Assembly: GCA_937903155.1 (NCBI GenBank)
Contig: CALCZU010000036.1
Span: 1-39,904, forward strand
DNA length: 39,904 bases
Origin: an uncultured Bdellovibrionales bacterium
Lineage (GTDB): Bacteria > Bdellovibrionota > FAC87 > UBA2466
Direction of reading: 5' to 3'
Shown here: one piece after another, positions 15,570-22,998 of the stretch
Layout: the number at the start of each line of letters is the position of its first letter
Position numbering within the stretch: position 1 is the stretch's first letter
Made by a program: the position numbers and the translations under genes
Notes under the pieces: generated by a model
The model's input: only the letters and a program-made list of their open reading frames with translations
Database searches by the model: none
Told to the model about the DNA's origin: nothing

Positions 15570-17081
15570 ATGAAAAGGGCAACCTGGTTTTTAGCACTCG
15601 TAGGACTTTACCCTCTTTTCGGATATGAGACGGCGACCCTCCAAAGAGCGGTTGAAGCCGGCGTGTCCTTATCCCTAGGAGAATACCAAACTTGTTCTTT
15701 GGATGAACAAGGCAATTCGCTCTGCTGGGGAGGGGATAAGGATGTGACTTCCAAAGCGAACTCCTACGCTTCCGACAAAAAATTTATCGAAGTCGCTTCC
15801 GGAGGAAAACACACTTGCTTTCTCAGCGAAGCTCATTCGGTCAAATGCATCGGTTCGAATAACTACCAACAAACCGAACCGCCTCCTTTAGGAAAAGTCC
15901 TGACGATTGCAACAGGAACATATCATTCGTGTGCGATCACCGAGACCGGAAGTATCGACTGCTGGGGATTTGTTCTAAGCGATAGCCCAACGGTTCGCTC
16001 CATCAAAAATGCGAAAGCTCTCGCGGCAGGTGGGATTCATCAATGTGCCTTAACAGCCGATGGAAAAGTTTTTTGTTGGGGGGACAATCGCACGCGCCAA
16101 TGCGATGTTCCCGAGCTCGGCAAAGTGAAGCAAATTTCGGCCGGCGGCTACCACACCTGCGCACTTTTGCAGGATGGTAGCATTCAATGTTGGGGCGATA
16201 ATCGAGCAGGCCAACAAGATATTCCCAAAGATTTTAAAGCAAAAAAAGTAACTGCCGGAAGATTACACACTTGTGCAATCGATACCAATTACCAGCTCCA
16301 CTGCTGGGGACAGATGGAAGAAGCGAAACCAAAAACTTCTTCCGGAATCGATATCATCGCGGGAGCTCTGAACACCTGCCTTTTATCAGATGAAGAGCCG
16401 GTCCGTTGTTGGGGAAATAACGATGATCATCAAAATGATCTCCCTGCTCCTGTAAGTAATCTAACCGAAAACAATACGACCGCTTACTTTAAACTGGCCT
16501 CTGTCGAGAGGGATTTTCGAAAAATTTCTAAAAGTCTTTATCTTTATAAAGCAGGATTCGTTCAAGGACTTGCGCAAACAGTTGCGCAATTTAAAGTGAT
16601 GGTGGATAAGCCGGTGAAAGCAGAATTTCCGAAGTATTGTGGCCGATACTTCGCCTTGGAAATTCTAGGTTCTCTTCTCGAAACAACAGAAACGCCTTAC
16701 CTCAAGAAAAATGTTCTGGAAAATTATAAGAAAGGGATGAGCGAGGCTCGTCTCCAGCTGGGGCTAGATGTGGGACAACCCACGCCCTTCACAGAGGAAG
16801 TTTTTTCAGTCGCTCTTTCCGCATCAAGGCTGGGAGTCCAAAAAAGTCTCGAATTCCTTTTGGATGAAAACGAAAGAAAGACTGCGGAAGCGCTTGTTGC
16901 GGACCTTGGACTTCTCGAAGTTCAGAGCAAAACCAAAGGCTTTGACGCGAAATTACGAATCGAACTTTCGGATCTTCTTAAAAAGAATGAAAAGTTGATC
17001 AAATCTTTATCGATTCAACAACGAACAAGTGGATTCGGTGCAATTTTAGAAAAAATAAGGGTTTATTTAGAAACAAAGTAA
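15570..17081 (+). CDS. Secreted RCC1-repeat beta-propeller protein, paired Cys in each blade
   Basis: A 503-residue exported protein with a short signal segment (residues 1-18). Residues about 33-290 contain seven RCC1 repeats of the form A-G-x-x-H-T-C-A-L followed about ten residues later by C-W-G-D-N, for example ISAGGYHTCALLQDGSIQCW and LAAGGIHQCALTADGKVFCW. Seven blades make a complete propeller. Every blade has the two cysteines, suggesting one disulfide per blade as in extracellular bacterial RCC1 proteins. Residues about 300-503 form an unrecognised helical domain. RCC1 propellers usually bind proteins or ligands rather than catalyse. It lies 16 bases after the protease-like gene in the same cluster. 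Confidence 0.85.
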   Translation: MKRATWFLALVGLYPLFGYETATLQRAVEAGVSLSLGEYQTCSLDEQGNSLCWGGDKDVTSKANSYASDKKFIEVASGGKHTCFLSEAHSVKCIGSNNYQQTEPPPLGKVLTIATGTYHSCAITETGSIDCWGFVLSDSPTVRSIKNAKALAAGGIHQCALTADGKVFCWGDNRTRQCDVPELGKVKQISAGGYHTCALLQDGSIQCWGDNRAGQQDIPKDFKAKKVTAGRLHTCAIDTNYQLHCWGQMEEAKPKTSSGIDIIAGALNTCLLSDEEPVRCWGNNDDHQNDLPAPVSNLTENNTTAYFKLASVERDFRKISKSLYLYKAGFVQGLAQTVAQFKVMVDKPVKAEFPKYCGRYFALEILGSLLETTETPYLKKNVLENYKKGMSEARLQLGLDVGQPTPFTEEVFSVALSASRLGVQKSLEFLLDENERKTAEALVADLGLLEVQSKTKGFDAKLRIELSDLLKKNEKLIKSLSIQQRTSGFGAILEKIRVYLETK

Positions 17082-17092
17082 GGGGTCAGTGA

Positions 17093-17746
17093 ATGAAAAC
17101 AATTCTCGGTATTTTAACAGTCTTTTTGATGAGTCAAACGTCTCGGGCAGCTTGTACTTGCCAACTCGAAGGAAGTGATTGCGTCGTCAAAGAAGACTCG
17201 AAGTTTGTCGCGTCTGTTTCGGCATCACAATGGAATGGAAGTTGTCAGGAAGCCTGCAAGCCAGGTGGAATTTTAGGAACTTATTGTCCTAATCCGGTCA
17301 AGTCTCCCATCCCTACTCCGCAACCGCCCGTTCCCTCTGAATTCAGTTCGAGAGTTCCGGAAGGTTACATCGTCGCGGACGGCGCGCTTTCGTTAAGAGA
17401 GCTACCTCTAGACAGCTACTTTTTCTTGAAAACTCCGATCACGTTTATTTCATACCAAAATACGATGTGCTTAAAAGACAAGTGCGACTCCCGAACTGGG
17501 ATCGGGATCCACTTAGAAAAGTCTCCCTTTCCTATCGATCTGAAGCGGATTTTGGCAGCCGGGATGAAGTTTACGATGAAAGGACGTCCCGATGGTACCA
17601 GACAGTATTATACGGCTGTCAGTTTAATCGGACCCAATGAAAGGATTGAAGTTCTTCTGGGCGTGAACAGCTCGGGAGTTCAATCGATCAAAGATGTTCT
17701 GCCTTGGTTTGAGGTATTTACACCGCCGGAAGCTATCATCAAGTAA
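17093..17746 (+). CDS. Secreted six-cysteine protein, paralogue A
   Basis: A 217-residue exported protein of unknown family. Signal peptide 1-19 is followed by an N-terminal module with cysteines spaced C-x-C-x6-C-x20-C-x3-C-x9-C (ACTCQLEGSDC, then SCQEAC and YC). A Pro-rich linker (PIPTPQPPVP) leads to a domain with PEGYIVADGALSL, LPLDSYFFLK and, at the very end, FTPPEAIIK. The next gene has the same layout. There is no L-x-x-C lipobox, so it is probably released to the periplasm or beyond rather than lipidated. It follows the RCC1 gene by 11 bases. Confidence 0.7.
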   Translation: MKTILGILTVFLMSQTSRAACTCQLEGSDCVVKEDSKFVASVSASQWNGSCQEACKPGGILGTYCPNPVKSPIPTPQPPVPSEFSSRVPEGYIVADGALSLRELPLDSYFFLKTPITFISYQNTMCLKDKCDSRTGIGIHLEKSPFPIDLKRILAAGMKFTMKGRPDGTRQYYTAVSLIGPNERIEVLLGVNSSGVQSIKDVLPWFEVFTPPEAIIK

Positions 17747-17767
17747 CAAAATAAGAAGGGAAATTTT

Positions 17768-18502
17768 ATGAAATCAATCTTAGCTATGTTAACAGTTTTC
17801 TTAGTAACCCAAATCGCGGAGGCAAGTTGCAGTTGCCAGCTCGAAGGAACGGATTGCGTTGTCAGAGAAGATGGAAAATTCGTCATTTCTACTTCTGCAT
17901 CGAGTTGGAGCAATTCTTGTCAGGAACCCTGCAAACCCAACGGGTTTTTAGGCAAATATTGCAGGAGTGGAGTCAGTGGAAACCCAGGCGCCGTGCCAGC
18001 AACTTCCAATCCGACCTTTCAACTTCCCGAAGGCTATGAAACGGCCACTCAGGAAACGTCTCTAAGCAATATTCCTCCCGATTCTTATTTTATCCTGAAA
18101 CAAGACATGGTTTTTAAAGCCGGTGAAGAAAGTTTTTGGGTCCAAAGAGATCCTTTTTATGCTTCGACAAAACATTCTTCAAACCGGTTCGAAATGATGA
18201 AGTCGCCCTTTGGCAATACGATTCGACGAGAAATCAAATCGGGGAAAGTGTTTAAGATGGAAAGTCTTTCCTTTGCTGGAGTGGATGGAGTCGTGAGACT
18301 GAAAAGTCCCGACGGAAAAGTCGAAATTAAAATTACCTGTGATGCTTTGAACGACAAAGCGGTTTTGGGAACGACGAGCAGCAACCGACATATGCCTGAA
18401 ATTATCCGAAACTCTTCTTCCAAATATTATTTTTATCCTTATCACAGCTATTTGGATCAATGGTTCGACGTCTACATGCCACCTGCGGGAATTATTAAAT
18501 AA
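17768..18502 (+). CDS. Secreted six-cysteine protein, paralogue B
   Basis: A 244-residue exported paralogue of the preceding gene. The signal peptide ends at AEA, and the same cysteine spacing follows (SCSCQLEGTDC, then SCQEPC and YC). The linker is Gly/Pro/Asn-rich, and the C-terminal domain shares the order LPEGYETA, IPPDSYFILK and a final MPPAGIIK. The C-terminal domain is less conserved and about 30 residues longer than in paralogue A, indicating an old tandem duplication with divergence. It is the last gene of the cluster; the palindromic repeat begins 11 bases after its stop. Function unknown. Confidence 0.7.
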   Translation: MKSILAMLTVFLVTQIAEASCSCQLEGTDCVVREDGKFVISTSASSWSNSCQEPCKPNGFLGKYCRSGVSGNPGAVPATSNPTFQLPEGYETATQETSLSNIPPDSYFILKQDMVFKAGEESFWVQRDPFYASTKHSSNRFEMMKSPFGNTIRREIKSGKVFKMESLSFAGVDGVVRLKSPDGKVEIKITCDALNDKAVLGTTSSNRHMPEIIRNSSSKYYFYPYHSYLDQWFDVYMPPAGIIK

Positions 18503-18512
18503 CGCGAATCCT

Positions 18513-18602
18513 CGTCATTGCGAGCGTGCGCAGCACGCGCGGCAATCTTTGCGTTCTGGGCTAGGAGGGTTGCCGCGGGTGCTACGCAGCCTCGCAATGA
18601 CG
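18513..18602. repeat. REP-like palindromic repeat, copy 3 (right edge of gene cluster)
   Basis: Arms 18513-18545 and 18570-18602 are 33-bp inverted copies with a few mismatches, around a 24-base loop. The left arm is identical to that of copy 2 except for one base (GTGCGC against GTGCGT), and the loops of both copies begin TCTTYGC, so the two copies lie in the same orientation. It probably also serves as a transcription stop for the cluster. Confidence 0.88.
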
Positions 18603-18662
18603 GGCTTCCGTTTCCGCTAGTGCTGCGCTGGACAAATGGTTGCAATGACTACTTGTAGCAAT

Positions 18663-18691
18663 TTGCAATCTCTCGCATCGCTTTGTACAAT
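18663..18691 (+). promoter_or_regulatory. Sigma-70 promoter for epimerase gene
   Basis: TTGCAA (18663-18668) and TACAAT (18686-18691) are separated by exactly 17 bases. The -10 matches five of six consensus bases and the -35 four of six. Transcription would begin near 18698, about 20 bases before the ATG at 18718. The palindromic repeat lies just upstream, insulating it from the preceding cluster. Confidence 0.6.
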
Positions 18692-18717
18692 CGATAAAAC
18701 ACTATCGAAAGACTCCT

Positions 18718-19650
18718 ATGAAAATTTTAGTGACGGGTGGCGCAGGATATATTGGCTCGGTCTTAGTTCCTATGCTTTTGGCGGAAAAGCACGAGGTAAC
18801 CGTCGTTGATAACTTCATGTATCAACAAACAACCCTTCTCGATGTTTGCCACCATGAGAAATTAACGATTATTCGCGGGGATGCAAGAGACATGAAGCTT
18901 ATGGGCTCACTTGCAAAATCAATGGACGCCTTTATTCCGCTCGCTTGTTACACGGGTGCTCCGATCTGCTCTCGGGATCCGATTGGCGCGGAATCCACCA
19001 ATAAAACGGCCGTTTTAGATCTTTTAAAACTCAAATCCCCTTCCCAGATGATGATTTTTCCCTGCACCAACAGTGGGTATGGCGTGGGACAAACAGGACT
19101 TCATTGCGATGAAAACACTCCAATGAATCCCATTTCACTTTACGGAAAATGGAAAGTCGAAACCGAACAAGCTTTACTCGCAACGGGCCAAGTCGCAACC
19201 TTCCGCTTGGCAACCGTCTTCGGAGTCAGTCCTCGAATGCGCCTCGATTTACTCGTCAATGATTTCACTTACCGAGCGGTCAACGATCGGTTCGTCGTTT
19301 TATTCGAAGCCCATTTCAAAAGAAATTACCTGCATGTGAGAGATGCCGCTCGTGCGTTCATCCATACTTTGAATCACTACGATAAAATGAAAGGCAGTCC
19401 TTACAACGTGGGACTCAGCGACGCGAATTTGAGCAAGTTCGAACTCTGCCAAGCAATCCAAAAACACATCCCACAATTTACATTCTTAACTTCCGAAATC
19501 GGCGAAGATCCCGACAAGCGAAACTACATCGTCAGCAACGCAAAAGTCGAAGCCACGGGTTATCGAACCATCGTCTCCCTCGACGCCGGTCTCAAAGAAC
19601 TGATCAAAGGCTACCAAATCGTCAAGCGCATGGATTACGCCAACGCCTAA
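18718..19650 (+). CDS. NAD-dependent epimerase/dehydratase (extended SDR)
   Basis: A 310-residue extended short-chain dehydrogenase of the sugar-nucleotide type. The NAD-binding glycine motif GGAGYIGS is at 7-14, DAR at 55-57 and the catalytic YGKWK at 142-146 (Y142, K146) with the T/S-N-S-G segment just before. RNYLHVRDAARAFIHTL and SPYNVGLSDANLSK are typical of UDP-glucose 4-epimerase-like enzymes. LACYTGAPICSRDP replaces the more usual H-L-A-A segment, so the exact substrate is uncertain. It is monocistronic: its own promoter lies upstream and an intrinsic terminator overlaps its stop codon. A role in surface polysaccharide supply is likely. Confidence 0.85.
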   Translation: MKILVTGGAGYIGSVLVPMLLAEKHEVTVVDNFMYQQTTLLDVCHHEKLTIIRGDARDMKLMGSLAKSMDAFIPLACYTGAPICSRDPIGAESTNKTAVLDLLKLKSPSQMMIFPCTNSGYGVGQTGLHCDENTPMNPISLYGKWKVETEQALLATGQVATFRLATVFGVSPRMRLDLLVNDFTYRAVNDRFVVLFEAHFKRNYLHVRDAARAFIHTLNHYDKMKGSPYNVGLSDANLSKFELCQAIQKHIPQFTFLTSEIGEDPDKRNYIVSNAKVEATGYRTIVSLDAGLKELIKGYQIVKRMDYANA

Positions 19651-19670
19651 AAGGTACGGCCTACCTTTTT
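19649..19670 (+). terminator. Intrinsic terminator of epimerase gene
   Basis: AAAAGGTA (19649-19656) pairs with TACCTTTT (19662-19669) around a CGGCC loop, ending in five Ts. The stem begins inside the TAA stop codon, so the gene and its terminator are fused. A close relative of this hairpin lies 58 bases downstream. Confidence 0.65.
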
Positions 19671-19706
19671 GACTCGAGAAAATCATCGCGGCAGCATTCC
19701 TCATTA

Positions 19707-19727
19707 AAAAGGCACGGCCGACCTTTT
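19707..19727. repeat. Second AAAAGG-ACGGCC-CCTTTT hairpin
   Basis: AAAAGG (19707-19712) and CCTTTT (19722-19727) flank CACGGCCGA. Arms and the ACGGCC core are shared with the hairpin at 19649-19670, so the two look like copies of one short palindromic repeat rather than independent terminators. It is followed directly by copy 4 of the REP-like palindrome. Confidence 0.5.
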
Positions 19728-19764
19728 CGTCACTGCGAGGGTGCGAAGCACCCTCGCAATGACA
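19728..19764. repeat. REP-like palindromic repeat, copy 4 (short form)
   Basis: GTCACTGCGAGGGTGC (19729-19744) and GCACCCTCGCAATGAC (19748-19763) pair with one mismatch around a GAA loop. The outer CGTCAYTGCGAG / CTCGCAATGAC ends are those of copies 2 and 3, but the inner arm and the long loop are missing, so this is a minimal one-hairpin version of the family. Confidence 0.75.
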
Positions 19765-19876
19765 TTGAACATGACTAATTTCTGTACACCTGTATAAACA
19801 CCCTCCACCCCTCTAAAAAAACGACGGAGTGACGTAGATTGTCCATTGTAATCATTGACTTATTTGCTGTTTTTTC

Positions 19877-19892
19877 AGGCACTGGCTTTGCA
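19877..19892 (+). promoter_or_regulatory. Near-consensus sigma-54 promoter
   Basis: AGGCAC, five bases, then TTGCA (19877-19892) matches the sigma-54 -24/-12 consensus TGGCAC-N5-TTGCW at every position but the first. The GG (19878-19879) and GC (19890-19891) dinucleotides are correctly 12 bases apart. Transcription would begin near 19903, about 20 bases before the GTG at 19925. Sigma-54 promoters need an enhancer-binding activator; none is encoded in the window. Confidence 0.6.
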
Positions 19893-19924
19893 CACTAATA
19901 GCCTGGAAGGATAGAGATTTTTCT

Positions 19925-21544
19925 GTGATTAAACGACTCCAATATCTGAATCCGAAACTGCTTTTGCTAATCACGCTGAGCGTGTGTCTTTCCCTGCCTT
20001 TATTTGCCGATCTTGCCGATGCGGAAAAGGCCGAACAACAAGCGCGAAAAGAATTTGATAAACGTTATAAAGATTTTACGCTCGATAGAAACGTCATGGG
20101 AAAAGCCCGGGATACTTCCGGAAAAATTTATCTTGAAGGCACTAAAGTGCAATTCGATAAAGACGATGCGGTTTCTTATAAGAGTTATCTGACTTACCAT
20201 GACTTCTCATTTAGAGGTCCCGACGACGCTTATAATAACAAGAATAAAAATTCGCCGCCCGATCCTAAGAAACCAAACTCGAGAGAGTTAACTCCTTTCG
20301 TCTCCCCTCACGGAGCGCAAGACGGAGACTCGTCCGAACTTGAAAAAGAAATGTATAAACTGCACGACAAGTACGCCAACGAAAAACCCGATCCGAAAAA
20401 GAAAAAAGAAGAAGGCGTCGACTACGAAACGATTTTAAAAGTCGAAACGAAAGAAATTAAACCAAAAGATATTCAATCCGGTACGAATACGGCCGGCAAT
20501 GCCGCGGGCGGATCGACCGGCGGAGCTGCAGCAACTACTGCGGGTGGCACCACCGCAGGCGGAGCGACCGCTGGAGGAACAACAGCGGGTGCAGATACTC
20601 CCGAAGACAAAGACAAGCTGATTACGGTCGAAAGATATTCTCTCAGACCCGATGTCAAAGAAGCCGCCGAAAAAATTGGAACACGTTCTTTTGAAACCAT
20701 CGACCAAGCTTCAAAAGAAGAAGGCAAAAAGAACGATGCCAATCAAATGGGAAATGTGCTCCTTTTGCAAGATGCGGCGGGAAGAGCGACAGAGTCTTGG
20801 TGGAATTCGACTTTAGCAAACTTAGGTCAGAGTAATGCCGTCTCGGCATTTGCGAAAAGCGCTGCTTACTTTAATCAAACAAAACTAAGTGAAGGCGTTG
20901 CCACTTGCGAAGCCGGCATTGCTCAGATTCGGACTGAACGCCTTAAAGATGTGAAAGACGCAAAACGAATCCAAGAAATCGAAGAAGAGTTAAAAAAACA
21001 AACGGAAATGTGTAAAGAGGTGACGAAAATGCCTTACAACGTCGTCAATCCTAGATACGTCGACAAAAAAGCTGACGATGGAAAAGTCACAACCAAACTT
21101 GAAGTCGGCAAACCCGATGACGAAAATGCTTTTGGACGAGACTTACGAAATCAACTTGAAGTTTTAAGAGGAAAAACTCCGACCGATCTCCCTTCGAATT
21201 GGAAATACAGTCCAAATGAAAATAAAGCGAAGGTGGTTTTAGAGTATGACGAAAATGGAAAAGCAAAAGAAGCCGAAGAAATGACCATGCAAGAGCAAGC
21301 CGATGAATACAATAGTCAGCTCGAAGAAGCGGCTAAAGGATTCAAAGAGGTCAAAAAGAGATTCCCAACGGTTTCTATCGAAGAAGATGAAATTCCAAAA
21401 GCCTTTAGAATCGACAAAGTCGATCCGATTGAAGTGAATAAATACCGTAACGTGAAGCTTTTAAATGAAGAATCCGGCAATCAAATGACCGATGTTCCAA
21501 TTGCCGAAACCTACGATCAGCTGCTCGAGAACACTCAAAAGTAG
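19925..21544 (+). CDS. Secreted charged/low-complexity protein, unknown function
   Basis: A 539-residue exported protein starting at GTG, with GGAAGG 15-20 bases upstream. The signal peptide covers residues 1-29 (LLLLITLSVCLSLPLFA). The mature protein is highly charged. Around residues 180-222 there is a Gly/Ala/Thr tract of repeated T-A-G-G units (TTAGGATAGGTTAG), followed by helical, coiled-coil-like stretches (RIQEIEEELKKQTEMCKEV). Two cysteines (near CEAG and EMCKEV) could pair. No family is recognised. It is preceded by a sigma-54-type promoter, suggesting regulated expression, perhaps in flagellar or surface-associated physiology; that is inference. Confidence 0.65.
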   Translation: MIKRLQYLNPKLLLLITLSVCLSLPLFADLADAEKAEQQARKEFDKRYKDFTLDRNVMGKARDTSGKIYLEGTKVQFDKDDAVSYKSYLTYHDFSFRGPDDAYNNKNKNSPPDPKKPNSRELTPFVSPHGAQDGDSSELEKEMYKLHDKYANEKPDPKKKKEEGVDYETILKVETKEIKPKDIQSGTNTAGNAAGGSTGGAAATTAGGTTAGGATAGGTTAGADTPEDKDKLITVERYSLRPDVKEAAEKIGTRSFETIDQASKEEGKKNDANQMGNVLLLQDAAGRATESWWNSTLANLGQSNAVSAFAKSAAYFNQTKLSEGVATCEAGIAQIRTERLKDVKDAKRIQEIEEELKKQTEMCKEVTKMPYNVVNPRYVDKKADDGKVTTKLEVGKPDDENAFGRDLRNQLEVLRGKTPTDLPSNWKYSPNENKAKVVLEYDENGKAKEAEEMTMQEQADEYNSQLEEAAKGFKEVKKRFPTVSIEEDEIPKAFRIDKVDPIEVNKYRNVKLLNEESGNQMTDVPIAETYDQLLENTQK

Positions 21545-21582
21545 CTTTCCAGAGGGCCTCCCCTCAGGTATAAATTGGCCCT

Positions 21583-22056
21583 ATGTCTACAACCGTGCCA
21601 GACGATGCTTACGAAAAACTAAAAGCGCTTTTTGATAGAGATGTTTGTCAAAGAGCGACAAAACCCTTAAGAGACGGCGTAAAAATCGCAGTCTATGTCG
21701 GAGAGGATGGTCCACTCACGCTCAGCCATCAGGGCGGCAGAATCGGAATTTTTCGAACGGCTCCGACGTCTCCCGACATGACGTTTCATGTTCCTCCGGC
21801 TGCGATTGATGAATTGTGTAAGCTCACGACCGAAGATATCGGCGAAGTAGGAATCGCGATCATTCAGCAAATGATGAATGAAGATCCCAACAAAAAAATT
21901 CGCGCGAAAGTGCATATCGGAACTTTTGATTTACTAAGACACGGGTACCTAGGCATTCTTCCCTTAGGAGGAGGAACCGTGATGAAGCACCTTGCCAGCA
22001 AGGGCTTTTCAAATATTGGAAAAATCAAAGATGCCGTTTCTAAAATGCGTTCGTAG
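21583..22056 (+). CDS. Conserved-type hypothetical protein, possible SCP2-like fold
   Basis: A 157-residue soluble protein without signal peptide. The central part (GVKIAVYVGEDGPLTLSHQG, GRIGIFRTAPTSPDMTFHVP, then IDELCKLTTEDIGEVG) has the alternating strand pattern of SCP2/sterol-carrier-like domains, in which a beta sheet covers a hydrophobic pocket. The C-terminus is Gly-rich then helical (HLASKGFSNIGKIKDAVSKM). The family call is a guess from texture. It lies 38 bases after the large secreted protein and 9 bases before hpt, so it is probably co-transcribed with hpt. Confidence 0.55.
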   Translation: MSTTVPDDAYEKLKALFDRDVCQRATKPLRDGVKIAVYVGEDGPLTLSHQGGRIGIFRTAPTSPDMTFHVPPAAIDELCKLTTEDIGEVGIAIIQQMMNEDPNKKIRAKVHIGTFDLLRHGYLGILPLGGGTVMKHLASKGFSNIGKIKDAVSKMRS

Positions 22057-22065
22057 GGAGTCAAA

Positions 22066-22596
22066 ATGAAATTAAGTCCATTTATCACCGCAAAAGAAAT
22101 TGAAAATCTCAATAAAGAGTTAGGCGAACGGATTTCGAAAGATTACAAAACGCTTTTAAAACCGGATGAAGAACTCGTCATCATCGTCACTCTCAAAGGC
22201 GCGATGCTTTTCGCCGCCGATCTCATCCGTCATATCACGGTACCCGTCGTCCTCGATTTTGTCCGTTTGACAAGCTATGGTGCGGGTACACAATCTTCAG
22301 GCACAGTGAGAATTTTAAAAGACATCGAAACCAATCCCGAAAACAAACACCTTATCATGCTCGATGAAATCATTGACTCCGGCCGGACATTTCAATTCTA
22401 CGGCGAGCGTTTAAAAGCACAGAATCCCAAGAGCCTAAAACTCTGCGCTCTTCTCAGCAAACCCTCACGCCGCGAAGTAGAAGTCGACATCGATTACCTA
22501 GGCCGCGAAGTCGAAGACAAATTCCTCGTAGGCTACGGCCTCGATTTCAATGAACAGTATCGCAATCTCAAAGAGATTTACGCTGTGGAGAATTAG
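22066..22596 (+). CDS. hpt: Hypoxanthine(-guanine) phosphoribosyltransferase
   Basis: Purine salvage enzyme that joins hypoxanthine or guanine to PRPP, giving IMP or GMP in the cytoplasm. The PRPP-binding signature IMLDEIIDSGRTF is at residues 97-109, with its acidic pair D100/E101 and the D-S-G-R-T loop. VTLKGAMLFAADLIR (41-55) is the first PRPP-loop region, FVRLTSYG (66-73) the flexible-loop region, and DKFLVGYGLDF near the end forms the purine pocket. The 176-residue length is normal. The left GC-rich direct repeat begins 16 bases after its stop. Confidence 0.93.
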   Translation: MKLSPFITAKEIENLNKELGERISKDYKTLLKPDEELVIIVTLKGAMLFAADLIRHITVPVVLDFVRLTSYGAGTQSSGTVRILKDIETNPENKHLIMLDEIIDSGRTFQFYGERLKAQNPKSLKLCALLSKPSRREVEVDIDYLGREVEDKFLVGYGLDFNEQYRNLKEIYAVEN

Positions 22597-22612
22597 TTTC
22601 CTGCATACGCAT

Positions 22613-22683
22613 GCCGTAACCGCGATCCGCGTTGCCCGACTGCCGCCATGCCGCGAACCGCAAGCAGCCAACCGCGAACCGCA
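22613..22683. repeat. GC-rich heptad-phased repeat, left copy
   Basis: A degenerate tandem of about ten units, roughly 7 bases each, built on CCGCG and CCGAC cores (AACCGCG, ATCCGCG, TTGCCCG, ACTGCCG and so on). The first 49 bases (22613-22661) match 23386-23434 at 45 positions in the same orientation. It lies between the hpt stop and the 3' end of the left four-helix-bundle gene. Confidence 0.7.
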
Positions 22684-22695
22684 GGGAAAGCCCTC

Positions 22696-22998
22696 TCATT
22701 CGAGAGCTTTGCAAAGGTTGTAAAGATGTCGTGCTAATTTATCGTTTAACTCATCTAATTCTGCGTTTTGGATATTTAAGAGTTCTAAGACCGCCATCGA
22801 CTCTCTGAAACTCCCTAAGGAAATCCTGTAGAATCTTGCCCGTTCCTTAGCACTTGGCTTAGCCGACCCCTCAGCTAAGTTCAAAGCGACACTAGAAGAA
22901 GCCCGCTGTAACTGCCCTTTTAAATGAGCTGGAATTCGTAGCGAGGAAACCCTCCTGTAAAATTGAACAGCCAATTCATATGTTCTGAAACGATTCAT
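22696..22998 (-). CDS. Four-helix-bundle (S23 / 23S rRNA intervening-sequence type) protein, left copy
   Basis: A 100-residue helical protein. YELAVQFYRRV, QLQRASSSVALNLAEG and FYRISLGSFRESMAVLELL are the diagnostic segments of the four-helix-bundle family that includes the proteins encoded inside 23S rRNA intervening sequences of Leptospira and Coxiella and the Avd accessory protein of diversity-generating retroelements. The family's function is poorly known; members bind nucleic acids. It is divergent from a second copy at 23075; the first 60-odd codons of the two are strongly conserved even at DNA level. There is no rRNA or reverse transcriptase nearby. AAGGAG precedes the ATG. Confidence 0.88.
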   Translation of the reverse strand: MNRFRTYELAVQFYRRVSSLRIPAHLKGQLQRASSSVALNLAEGSAKPSAKERARFYRISLGSFRESMAVLELLNIQNAELDELNDKLARHLYNLCKALE

